The position numbers and the translations under genes are program-made. From the IMG/VR virus record IMGVR_UViG_3300021197_001317, positions 1 through 20,910 of that record: DNA of 20,910 nucleotides; one strand, written 5' to 3'. Positions 1 to 4,985 of this stretch are shown here, in pieces. Source of the stretch: a virus. Each line of letters starts with the position of its first letter. Position 1 is the stretch's first letter. Under the pieces are notes generated by a model that saw only the letters and a list, made by a program, of their open reading frames with translations, searched no databases and was not told the origin of the DNA.

Positions 1-204
1 GCCCCTCTTCCGAGGTTTTCGAAGGCTACCTTTGAACGTTGCAGGATAGGTTAAACCCACCAAGACCTTCGAAGCGAATCGTTGCCGATGCCATCCCTGT
101 GTTCATGCAGGGTCATCATCGCTATGTGTAATGAGCCGTAGACACGCCATATAGCCTACGTTTGCAGTGGTTGGTTTCGCCTAACTCACACTCATTGGGA
201 ATCT
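1..204. other. Stretch downstream of the leftward arm, no confident gene
   Basis: No convincing gene is seen. A minus-strand 22-residue ORF (positions 119 to 51, beginning MMTLHEHRDG) is possible but too short to call. A weak 5-bp hairpin (CCCTG at 95-99, CAGGG at 108-112) lies inside it. No U-tract terminator follows the last leftward gene. The leftward arm may continue past the window edge. Confidence 0.4.
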
Positions 205-579
205 TTATGACAGGAACTCAGTGATGTTGTACTGTGCGTCCTCGATGCGCAACTCTTGCACTTCGTTTGCATGGCTTAGCTTCTTAGCAAACCACAGCTT
301 GAACTCCATCATATCCTCACCATGACAACCCCATGAGCCATTCTTGATGACGCTTCTACGCTGTCCGTTTTGATCGTACATAACGAGGAAGGCATATATG
401 TATGGGGCGTTCCTTGCACCCCCTTCTTCGATTCGATACTCGATAGCTATCTTTCGATTTCCACCATCTATGAAGGTGTTCGTGAGTATGGACTTGTGAT
501 TGTCGGGGTTGATTCCGACTACTTCCAGTCTGTCCCATGCACCTAGCATTTGGGTTAATGTGTTGTGTGTACACTTCAT
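205..579 (-). CDS. Hypothetical phage protein, 124 aa
   Basis: A 124-residue soluble protein with no signal peptide or membrane segment and no family I recognise. It has alternating strand-like stretches in its middle (IAIEYRIEEG, APYIYAFLVMY) and an acidic, helix-like C-terminus. The ATG at 579 is well supported: it follows a leader identical over 26 nt to that of the next gene upstream (640-816). The gene lies directly downstream of the self-cleaving ribozyme at 600-649, so its message would begin about 26 nt before the ATG after cleavage. It is the last confident gene of the leftward arm in this window. It could be an early host-interaction protein, but only its position suggests that. Confidence 0.75.
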   Translation of the reverse strand: MKCTHNTLTQMLGAWDRLEVVGINPDNHKSILTNTFIDGGNRKIAIEYRIEEGGARNAPYIYAFLVMYDQNGQRRSVIKNGSWGCHGEDMMEFKLWFAKKLSHANEVQELRIEDAQYNITEFLS

Positions 580-600
580 GTAATTGAGATTTTGATTTTG
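575..600 (-). repeat. Leader repeat copy 1 (CAAAATCAAAATCTC leader)
   Basis: This 26-nt segment is identical to 812-837. On the minus strand it reads CAAAATCAAAATCTCAATTA followed by the start codon region of the 205-579 gene. Shorter versions of the core (TCAAAATCT) lie just upstream of the starts at 2439, 3619 and 4364, and a looser one upstream of 3144. No Shine-Dalgarno is visible, as is usual in Bacteroidota, so an A-rich translation-initiation element is the likely role. Here the repeat starts where ribozyme stem I ends. Confidence 0.8.
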
Positions 601-649
601 ACACAGACGCCTATCGGCGTTTCGACCATTCAGGTCTCGTCAGTGTGCC
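600..649 (-). ncRNA. Type I hammerhead self-cleaving ribozyme (copy A)
   Basis: Read on the minus strand, all parts of a hammerhead are present in order. Stem I 5' strand GGCACA is at 649-644 and core CTGACGA at 643-637. Stem II GACC/GGTC (636-633, 627-624) has loop TGAAT. Core GAAA is at 623-620. Stem III CGCC/GGCG (619-616, 611-608) has loop GATA. Then come U607 (pairing with the last A of GAAA), C606 as the cleavage-site residue, and stem I 3' strand TGTGTC at 605-600. Cleavage is predicted between 606 and 605. Stem I is the open stem, so this is topology type I. The invariant CUGANGA, GAAA and UH residues are all intact. The UGA stop of the upstream gene (640-642) is itself U4-G5-A6 of the catalytic core. 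Assignment is by motif and pairing; activity is inferred. Confidence 0.92.
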
Positions 650-816
650 TGACTATTAAGTCTGTGGATTTCATCCAGTAACCACCACCTCTGCTCATCG
701 GTGAACTCCCCGTATGTCTGAAGCTGACGCTCCTCGAAATACTTCACCTTGTCCTTGTTCTGCTTGAACATATGGTAGGCAATCTTAGGTAGGTATCCGT
801 TTTCGTATCTGTTCAT
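640..816 (-). CDS. Hypothetical phage protein, 58 aa
   Basis: A small basic and aromatic protein starting MNRYENGYLPKIAYHMF, with a helical C-terminal half containing EQRWWLLDEIHRL. I do not recognise the family. The start at 816 is chosen because it follows the repeated leader at 812-837. A longer reading from 855 would begin inside the promoter -7 box. The last three codons and stop (GCA CAC TGA) form part of the hammerhead ribozyme, so the gene's 3' end and the ribozyme share 10 nt (640-649). It is the first gene after the promoter at 853-885. Confidence 0.72.
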   Translation of the reverse strand: MNRYENGYLPKIAYHMFKQNKDKVKYFEERQLQTYGEFTDEQRWWLLDEIHRLNSQAH

Positions 817-837
817 GTAATTGAGATTTTGATTTTG
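812..837 (-). repeat. Leader repeat copy 2
   Basis: Exact 26-nt copy of 575-600, placed identically relative to the start codon of the 640-816 gene. Here the leader is produced by a promoter about 30 nt upstream, not by a ribozyme. Both routes therefore give messages with the same 5' element. Confidence 0.8.
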
Positions 838-852
838 TCGATGTTGACACCG

Positions 853-885
853 CAAAGATAATGTAAAGAATCCTTAACTTCCAAA
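853..885 (-). promoter_or_regulatory. Leftward Bacteroidota-type promoter P1
   Basis: On the minus strand a TTTG -33 element (885-882) is followed 21 nt later by TATCTTTG (860-853), matching the Bacteroidota TAnnTTTG -7 box. An A-rich AAATAAA tract lies directly upstream, as in P2 (2478-2509) and P3 (4431-4462). Predicted start is near 849, giving a leader of roughly 33 nt to the ATG at 816. A 6-bp inverted repeat (TAACTC/GAGTTA, 896-910), which contains the stop codon of the preceding gene, lies 10 nt upstream of the -33 element. Confidence 0.8.
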
Positions 886-900
886 TTTATTTTTTTAACT

Positions 901-1161
901 CTATGAGTTAGAGTCAGTTACGACCACCCCATCGACCTGATGAGAGTAGCACCAATGCCCATCGTCTAGAGTGAGTACGTAATTATCCCTAAGGTGTAAC
1001 ACTTCATCCACCTCATGCCCATATTTGTCTGAAGCGTTAAGCGTTTGCTCGACCGCTATAACGTTTGCGACAGTTCGGGAATGAGCACCAAACCCACCCC
1101 GATAAACAACTCCCGTCCCCTTCCTGATAGGAAGGCGTTCATTCATAAATTCTACTTTCAT
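901..1161 (-). CDS. Small phage protein of an SH3-like hypothetical family, 86 aa
   Basis: The sequence has the look of a small beta-barrel: RKGTGVVYRGGFG near the N-terminus, a glycine-centred turn at KYGHEVDEV, and LTLDDGHWCYSHQVDG near the C-terminus. I have seen this 'Y-R-G-G-F-G ... D-G-H-W-x-Y' pattern in uncharacterised phage proteins, but no function is established. The ATG at 1161 overlaps the stop of the upstream gene 1158-1265 by ATGA, suggesting translational coupling. The stop codon lies inside the 896-910 inverted repeat just ahead of promoter P1. Confidence 0.75.
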   Translation of the reverse strand: MKVEFMNERLPIRKGTGVVYRGGFGAHSRTVANVIAVEQTLNASDKYGHEVDEVLHLRDNYVLTLDDGHWCYSHQVDGVVVTDSNS

Positions 1162-1265
1162 AATTTCTCGTCTTGGTATTTGTCATGCTGTTCGTCCGCT
1201 TCTTCAAAGAAGTCGCGCTCCTCAGGCTCTTCGTCTGAGGGGTAGTCATATCCTTCTCTCCACAT
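1158..1265 (-). CDS. Very acidic small protein, 35 aa
   Basis: The ORF reads MWREGYDYPSDEEPEERDFF and continues with EEADEQHDKYQDEKL. It is extremely acidic (15 Asp/Glu of 35) and has no recognised family. Support comes from its ATGA overlap with the start of the downstream gene at 1161 and from its place in a tightly packed same-strand run. A strongly acidic small phage protein could mimic DNA or bind a basic partner, but nothing in the sequence proves that. Confidence 0.6.
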   Translation of the reverse strand: MWREGYDYPSDEEPEERDFFEEADEQHDKYQDEKL

Positions 1266-1269
1266 ATTT

Positions 1270-1431
1270 TCAATATTTAGTTAGGTCAAATTGAGTTCCC
1301 TTAAAGGCTTCCTCCAGTATTCTGGAGTTGCTTCCGTCGGCTTTCATATACGCATCGATCAGTGCGGATTCAAATCCTCCGCAGGTGTTAATTCGCTTGT
1401 TTAAGGCGTCAAGTTGTGGTTGAGTTTTCAT
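1270..1431 (-). CDS. Small hypothetical protein, 53 aa, possible paralogue of its neighbour
   Basis: The protein starts MKTQPQLDALNKRINTCGGF and has the core ESALIDAYMKADGSNSRILE. The next gene upstream (1428-1580) contains a similar core, DEIIDAYIHF followed by SDAFDT, so the two may be diverged duplicates. The family is unknown to me. Its ATG overlaps the stop of 1428-1580 by ATGA, and it ends 4 nt before the start of 1158-1265. That spacing is typical of a translationally coupled operon. Confidence 0.65.
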   Translation of the reverse strand: MKTQPQLDALNKRINTCGGFESALIDAYMKADGSNSRILEEAFKGTQFDLTKY

Positions 1432-1580
1432 TGTATTGAGAAGTTAACAAGGTTAATACTAGTTTTGGTGTCAAATGCATCCGAAACCATTTTACAGGCT
1501 TCGAAGTCATTCGAATAAGAGAAGTGGATGTAAGCATCGATGATTTCATCAACACTAAATTCATTGAAGTGGTTTGGCAT
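1428..1580 (-). CDS. Small hypothetical protein, 50 aa
   Basis: The protein starts MPNHFNEFSVDEIIDAYIHF and continues with a helix-like DFEACKMVSDAFD stretch. It shares an I-I/L-D-A-Y-I/M core with the following gene (1270-1431). The stop overlaps that gene's ATG by ATGA, and the start lies 11 nt after the stop of 1592-1996. It has no known domain, membrane segment or signal peptide. Confidence 0.65.
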   Translation of the reverse strand: MPNHFNEFSVDEIIDAYIHFSYSNDFEACKMVSDAFDTKTSINLVNFSIQ

Positions 1581-1591
1581 CGTGTTAAGCG

Positions 1592-1996
1592 TTATCCATA
1601 TACGACGTCACCGAGTAACGCCAATTGGAGCCATGAGTTAGCCGTGTAAAAGTCATCATCTTCCATTATCATATCACGGAAGTGACTAGGTTGGTCTGAG
1701 GCAAGGAGTTGCATACCCTTTACCATTCCGTCCCAAGTGAGTTCCAAATCATCCTCACTATAAGTGTCGTAAACCTTGAGGCTATGTGCCTTATTCGCCC
1801 TCAGGTATCCATATATACGAGGCTCGTAGCACTGAGTTACATTTTCAATGTCCGAAACTTCCTTCGGATTTGCTTCGCACCAGTCACTTGCTACCTCGTA
1901 GGACTTAACATTGATTTCAAAAATATCCTCACCATAAAGTGCATTGCACAGCATATCAAGCATACGTGTGTCTTCGATTTCAGTTACTACTTTCAT
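1592..1996 (-). CDS. Conserved phage hypothetical protein, 134 aa
   Basis: An acidic soluble protein whose C-terminal third (DGMVKGMQLLASDQPSHF, then DDFYTANSWLQLALLGDVVYG) resembles a domain I have seen in many uncharacterised phage proteins. In those the pattern is a helix, a conserved His-Phe, then 'D-x-x-T-A-x-x-x-L-Q-x-x-x-x-G-x-x-x-Y-G' at the end. No biochemical role is known to me. The ATG at 1996 begins 2 nt before the stop of the upstream gene (1997-2131), giving close coupling. It sits mid-operon under promoter P2. Confidence 0.72.
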   Translation of the reverse strand: MKVVTEIEDTRMLDMLCNALYGEDIFEINVKSYEVASDWCEANPKEVSDIENVTQCYEPRIYGYLRANKAHSLKVYDTYSEDDLELTWDGMVKGMQLLASDQPSHFRDMIMEDDDFYTANSWLQLALLGDVVYG

Positions 1997-2131
1997 TTAT
2001 GAAAAATTTAATTGGATTTGCATTTGTTCGTCTACGTTTAACTCGTCCCATTCCGACGTGTTACACAATACATCTAAGCCTAACGCCTCAGCATCGAAGA
2101 GCATCTGCTCTAGCAATTTTGCCTTGTTCAT
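1997..2131 (-). CDS. Small acidic protein, 44 aa
   Basis: The ORF reads MNKAKLLEQMLFDAEALGLD and continues VLCNTSEWDELNVDEQMQIQLNFS. It is amphipathic at the N-terminus and acidic overall, with no family recognised. Its ATG at 2131 overlaps the stop of 2128-2439 by ATGA, and its stop abuts the start of 1592-1996. A 17-nt stretch of its coding strand (GCTGAGGCGTTAGGCTT, minus 2092-2076) recurs on the plus strand at 4575-4591 in the control region. Confidence 0.62.
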   Translation of the reverse strand: MNKAKLLEQMLFDAEALGLDVLCNTSEWDELNVDEQMQIQLNFS

Positions 2132-2439
2132 TTGATTGGGGTTTCGAAGTTCGGAACGCCTAAGGTGTATCCTCGGCGAGTATCATGTAGCATGAGAACA
2201 GGGTGGACTTCGACAGGGTCATTGATACCCCATTCGTTCTTGTCATCTGTGATGACCCCTTGGTCTTTCAAGTAAGCATATGCTTGTCCTGCGATATTGC
2301 CTATCGCATAATCATATGAGAGCCACTTAGTGACGTTGTTACGTTCGTCTTTGATTCGAACCCTAGCACCTTTGGTGTTGGTTGGTGCGAAGTACTCTAC
2401 GTGTAAGGCACGGAGTCGGGGGATTGTGTTGTAATCCAT
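2128..2439 (-). CDS. Conserved phage hypothetical protein, 103 aa
   Basis: The N-terminal part (PRLRALHVEYFAPTNTKGAR, then VRIKDERN) and a middle helix (YDYAIGNIAGQAYAYLKDQG) match a pattern I associate with uncharacterised small proteins in marine phages ('V-x-Y-x-x-x-T-N-T-K-G-x-R-V'). No function is known to me. The ATG at 2439 follows the leader CAAAATCTCAATC and is the first gene after promoter P2. It starts the run of ATGA-coupled genes that extends to 901. Confidence 0.75.
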   Translation of the reverse strand: MDYNTIPRLRALHVEYFAPTNTKGARVRIKDERNNVTKWLSYDYAIGNIAGQAYAYLKDQGVITDDKNEWGINDPVEVHPVLMLHDTRRGYTLGVPNFETPIK

Positions 2440-2477
2440 GATTGAGATTTTGAAGTGGTTGGCTGAATTGCCGACTG

Positions 2478-2509
2478 CAAAGATATAACAGACTTTTCGT
2501 TATTCCAAA
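2478..2509 (-). promoter_or_regulatory. Leftward Bacteroidota-type promoter P2
   Basis: On the minus strand TTTG (2509-2506), a 20-nt spacer and TATCTTTG (2485-2478) fit the Bacteroidota consensus. The upstream AAAATAAATTTGGAA block is nearly identical to that in P1. Predicted start is about 2474, with a leader of about 35 nt to the ATG at 2439. Confidence 0.82.
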
Positions 2510-2520
2510 TTTATTTTTAT

Positions 2521-2539
2521 AACTGATTGTTAATCAGTT
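2521..2539. repeat. Perfect 8-bp inverted repeat upstream of P2
   Basis: AACTGATT (2521-2528) and AATCAGTT (2532-2539) are separated by GTT. The repeat contains the TAA stop of the 2530-3144 gene and ends 11 nt upstream of the P2 -33 element. On the leftward RNA the hairpin is followed by A, not U, so it is not a standard intrinsic terminator. A regulator site or RNA 3'-end hairpin is possible. Confidence 0.6.
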
Positions 2540-3144
2540 AGTTTGAGCCATCGGTTTCGCATGACGACCCACACAATAGCCTGCAACTCGTAAGGCTTAT
2601 ACCCTAGGCGTTTCGCGACACTCACGAAGTGAGATTCTAGTCTGTCGTATTGTTTTGGGGTGAACGATTCCAGTGTTTTCTTAGGCTTCAACGAAGTTGT
2701 TAGGAAGGCTCTAGCCATCCACTTGTCAAGCGTTACGACTGACTCGTCACGATCCCCTACGTTTAAGGCGAATGCATATGTCTTACGGGATTCCTTCGTG
2801 ATTTTGGTTTCACCACTCCGAATGCTCCAAGCCCTAACCTTGTTAGAGTTGTAAGTGCAAACCTTGAAATCGTCGAGGCTTAAGCCTTTCGCATATGCCT
2901 CACACAAGTTCCAAGCATCAACTTTGTTGCGTTCCCATTTGTTGTTTGGTGACAAAGCTGAGATGATACCAGCCGCCATTACCTTAGTAATGTCGAAGGC
3001 ATTAGATAAAGTCTGAGCGAAGCTCATTGCATCGCTATACCACAGCATTCCTTCGTGTAACTCCTGAGGCGTAGCACGCCCCACGTGAGTTTCGATTCGT
3101 TTTGTGGCATCATTCAGCTTAAGCTGAGACCATGATGTTACCAT
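2530..3144 (-). CDS. Conserved phage protein of unknown function, 204 aa
   Basis: This belongs to a phage family I recognise by pattern but not by proven function. Its hallmarks are MLWYSDAMSFAQ at residues 33-44, AGIISALSPNNKWERNKVDA near 58-77, a basic KTYAFALN segment, VVTLDKWMARAFL in the middle, and YELQAIVWVVMRNRW at the C-terminus. The all-helical look with a conserved 'L-S-P-N-N-x-W-E-R-N' and a late Asp-Lys-Trp is faintly reminiscent of helix-hairpin-helix DNA glycosylases; that is speculation. The ATG at 3144 follows a CTCAAATCTTT leader directly downstream of ribozyme copy B. Its stop lies in the 2521-2539 inverted repeat. Confidence 0.75.
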   Translation of the reverse strand: MVTSWSQLKLNDATKRIETHVGRATPQELHEGMLWYSDAMSFAQTLSNAFDITKVMAAGIISALSPNNKWERNKVDAWNLCEAYAKGLSLDDFKVCTYNSNKVRAWSIRSGETKITKESRKTYAFALNVGDRDESVVTLDKWMARAFLTTSLKPKKTLESFTPKQYDRLESHFVSVAKRLGYKPYELQAIVWVVMRNRWLKLTD

Positions 3145-3165
3145 AGGTAATAAAGATTTGAGATT

Positions 3166-3217
3166 GACATAGACCCCCCTAAGGGGGTTTCGGCTATTGA
3201 AGCCTCATCAGTATGCC
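3166..3217 (-). ncRNA. Type I hammerhead self-cleaving ribozyme (copy B)
   Basis: On the minus strand the parts are as follows. Stem I 5' strand GGCATA is at 3217-3212 and core CTGATGA at 3211-3205. Stem II GGCT/AGCC (3204-3201, 3195-3192) has loop TCAAT. GAAA is at 3191-3188. Stem III CCCCC/GGGGG (3187-3183, 3178-3174) has loop TTAG. Then come U3173, cleavage residue C3172, and stem I 3' strand TATGTC at 3171-3166. Predicted cleavage is between 3172 and 3171. Compared with copy A, paired changes preserve pairing in all three stems while the core is constant except for the permitted variable position. The TAA stop of the upstream gene (3218-3220) abuts stem I. Activity is inferred. Confidence 0.93.
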
Positions 3218-3619
3218 TTACGCCTTATCTGAAGGGTGAGTGTAATCAGCAAGTTGCTGAAGTTCCTTTTCATAAGCATCGTTTCCAACGATTGGCAACT
3301 CCATTCGATTAGAGAGTATCTCTAATGCATCTCCAATCGGCTCTTGGAGATTTATCATCTCTTCGCATATATCATATGCCGCATTTACGTCTAAGGCGTC
3401 GAGCCGACTGAATGGGAGCCAAGCATCTCCTAAGGCTTCGTGCGCCCTGTCAATCTGATGTATCAGATTCATAATTTTATCAATCAATACTTGATTGCAT
3501 TGTTCCTTGAACTCCTTGGAGTTGAGGTAGTCGAAATCAACCGTAAGGTTGCAGCATTCAGCCGTCATATTCAGTTCCTGAATAAGTTCTTCGTGGTTGG
3601 TGGATGGGAAAGTTATCAT
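3218..3619 (-). CDS. Hypothetical protein, 133 aa, helical
   Basis: A mostly helical acidic protein with long amphipathic segments (CNQVLIDKIMNLIHQIDRAH and NAAYDICEEMINLQEPIGDA). No family is recognised and there is no membrane segment. The start at 3619 (MITFPSTNH) is preferred over an upstream TTG at 3643 because it follows the ATCAAAATCTC leader seen before other starts in this arm. The stop codon lies immediately 5' of ribozyme copy B. Confidence 0.7.
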   Translation of the reverse strand: MITFPSTNHEELIQELNMTAECCNLTVDFDYLNSKEFKEQCNQVLIDKIMNLIHQIDRAHEALGDAWLPFSRLDALDVNAAYDICEEMINLQEPIGDALEILSNRMELPIVGNDAYEKELQQLADYTHPSDKA

Positions 3620-3643
3620 AGATAAGAGATTTTGATGAAACAA

Positions 3644-3657
3644 CCCCCCGAAGGGGG
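3644..3657 (-). promoter_or_regulatory. CCCCC-UUCG-GGGGG hairpin in the intergenic leader
   Basis: On the minus strand CCCCC (3657-3653) and GGGGG (3648-3644) enclose TTCG, the very stable C(UUCG)G tetraloop. It is followed by GTTGTTTC and then the leader of the 3218-3619 gene. The short U-rich tail allows a weak terminator, but a 5' stabilising or processing hairpin fits equally. It occupies the place where ribozymes A and B sit elsewhere in the arm but has no CUGANGA or GAAA core. Confidence 0.7.
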
Positions 3658-3698
3658 ATGCTTCGTGTTAAGTGTTAGGTATATACGTTAATCTTCGA

Positions 3699-4364
3699 TT
3701 AGAAATTCATTTCAATTTGACCGACAACTTCGTTGCCAATCTCCGCTAGAAGCTGAGCTTCTAGTTGCGCTCTCTTTCTTAACTCGTTAAGACGGCGGAC
3801 AGCATCTTCAGGACTTTCGTCTTTCAGACGACGGAACTCCGTAGTCAATTCAGCTTTGCTGACTGACTTGGATGCTTTAGCATCAGCGTTATGCCTTCCG
3901 AGTGAGGCGACTTTCTCAGCAGCTTCGCTGACATTTGCCGTTTTCTTATCAGCCTTGCTGATGACACCAACTTCTCTCTTACGAGATTTCATCTCGTCGG
4001 AGTCAGCGACTATCTCCGAAGGAGTTCTTTTGGTCGGCTTCGCCTTACGCTTTGAAGCTTTAGCTTTCGGCTTCTTAGTAGCCTTCGGCTTCTTTGGAGA
4101 CTCTTCAACAACTTGTTGTTGTCTCATGAATTCAGCAAACATCTCAAGGAGATGGTTTTGGTCAACCTCGGCTTTCGCCTTAGGCTTGGAAACCTTCGGT
4201 TTAGAAACCTTCGGTTTGGACTGCTTCTCGACATACTCTCGTAGAGAGTCGATAGCTTTGAACGCCTCATCCTTCCTAGCTTTGCTAGGGTTGAAGGCAA
4301 CTTTGTTGACAGACTTCGTTACTGCTTGCAGTAACTCTACACGGAGTTGGTTGGCTTTAGCCAT
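3699..4364 (-). CDS. Histone H1-like Lys/Ala/Pro-rich basic protein, 221 aa
   Basis: The protein has a helical N-terminus (MAKANQLRVELLQAVTKSVN). A strongly basic central region follows, with PKVSK and KPKAK repeats and RKAKPTKRTPSE, resembling the low-complexity tail of bacterial and phage histone H1-like proteins. It ends in a helical C-terminal domain with charged Arg/Glu repeats (VRRLNELRKRAQLEAQLLAE). Binding and compacting DNA is the natural inference; no enzyme motif is present. The start at 4364 is chosen because a longer in-frame reading from 4445 would begin upstream of promoter P3 and be untranscribed. It is the first leftward gene, with a 62-nt leader holding a 7-bp hairpin. Confidence 0.75.
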   Translation of the reverse strand: MAKANQLRVELLQAVTKSVNKVAFNPSKARKDEAFKAIDSLREYVEKQSKPKVSKPKVSKPKAKAEVDQNHLLEMFAEFMRQQQVVEESPKKPKATKKPKAKASKRKAKPTKRTPSEIVADSDEMKSRKREVGVISKADKKTANVSEAAEKVASLGRHNADAKASKSVSKAELTTEFRRLKDESPEDAVRRLNELRKRAQLEAQLLAEIGNEVVGQIEMNF

Positions 4365-4380
4365 GGATAAAGATTTTGAG

Positions 4381-4398
4381 TAACCCCTTAGGGGGTTA
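4381..4398 (-). promoter_or_regulatory. 7-bp leader hairpin of the histone-like gene
   Basis: On the minus strand TAACCCC (4398-4392) pairs with GGGGTTA (4387-4381) around loop CTAA, just before the CTCAAAATCTTTATCC leader. It lies within the 5' untranslated region made by P3, in the same relative position as the ribozymes and the UUCG hairpin. Confidence 0.7.
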
Positions 4399-4430
4399 GT
4401 TAAGGTCAACGGAAATCGTCGACTCGGCGG

Positions 4431-4462
4431 CAAAGGTATAACCAACTTTTCGATTTCACAAA
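4431..4462 (-). promoter_or_regulatory. Leftward Bacteroidota-type promoter P3
   Basis: On the minus strand TTTG (4462-4459), a 20-nt spacer and TACCTTTG (4438-4431) match the consensus. The AAAATAAATTTG block is shared with P1 and P2, and the spacer contains CGAAAAG as in P2. Predicted start is about 4427. It drives the first gene of the leftward arm. Confidence 0.82.
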
Positions 4463-4897
4463 TTTATTTTGCCTGATGTTTTTTTACTACGTAGTAGTAT
4501 ATACCCCATCAGATCGCATACGCATGATGAGGCAGACCTGTGTCGCATTAGGCGTATCCGTCTCCGTCGGCAGGGCTGAGGCGTTAGGCTTGAAGTGTCA
4601 CCCCTAGGGTGAGGTAGGTTAGTTGCATTTTGGTTTAGGTGGGGGGATTGTTCCCTCTCTCTTTCAGAGGGTTAAACGGATTCGCTTCGACAATTGCTTG
4701 AAGTAGAAGGGGCTAACCTGTTGCAAATCAGTGGACTAGCTGCTGTCAATACCTGGAATGTATGCGCAATCATCCGTCTCGATTGACCCACGGGGGTCTG
4801 CCGCTGCGTTTCGGACGTGTATGTGCGGCGTGCATATACCTATATAATCCCCACGGTATGCATTACAAACCCTTTTTTCAAGGTGATCAAAAATCAT

Positions 4898-4919
4898 TTA
4901 CTTAAACCATAAGATCACT
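4898..4919 (+). repeat. Imperfect direct repeat, copy 1 (TTACYTAAACCATA...ATCACT)
   Basis: TTACTTAAACCATA followed by AGATCACT. It is matched at 4962-4985 with a 2-nt insertion and two substitutions. It is AT-rich and lies in the inter-arm control region, so it could be an iteron or regulator-binding site. Confidence 0.6.
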
Positions 4920-4961
4920 AATCGGTGTTTAACCTTTTGCCTTTCAGCGTGTTATACTGTA

Positions 4962-4985
4962 TTACCTAAACCATATTAAATCACT
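4962..4985 (+). repeat. Imperfect direct repeat, copy 2
   Basis: TTACCTAAACCATA followed by TTAAATCACT, the second copy of the element at 4898-4919. The two starts are 64 nt apart, about six helical turns, which would put both on the same DNA face. Confidence 0.6.

Noticed and set aside
2521-2539. Inverted repeat as an intrinsic terminator
   Set aside because: On the transcribed (leftward) strand the hairpin is followed by A-rich, not U-rich sequence.
3856-4383. Long plus-strand ORF (175 residues, Leu/Phe/Ser-rich)
   Set aside because: It is the antisense shadow of the Lys/Ala-rich histone-like gene; its composition is a mirror of that gene's codons.
4365-4445. N-terminal extension of the histone-like gene (start at 4445)
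   Set aside because: It would lie over the P3 -7 box and upstream of the predicted RNA start; the ATG at 4364 follows the shared leader.
4508-4514. CTGATGG on the minus strand as a third hammerhead core
   Set aside because: The core needs CUGANGA; the last base is wrong and no GAAA with paired stems follows.
4524-4607. Plus-strand 27-residue ORF in the control region
   Set aside because: Too short, no leader or promoter in place, and no neighbour on that strand; noted only because of a 17-nt match elsewhere.
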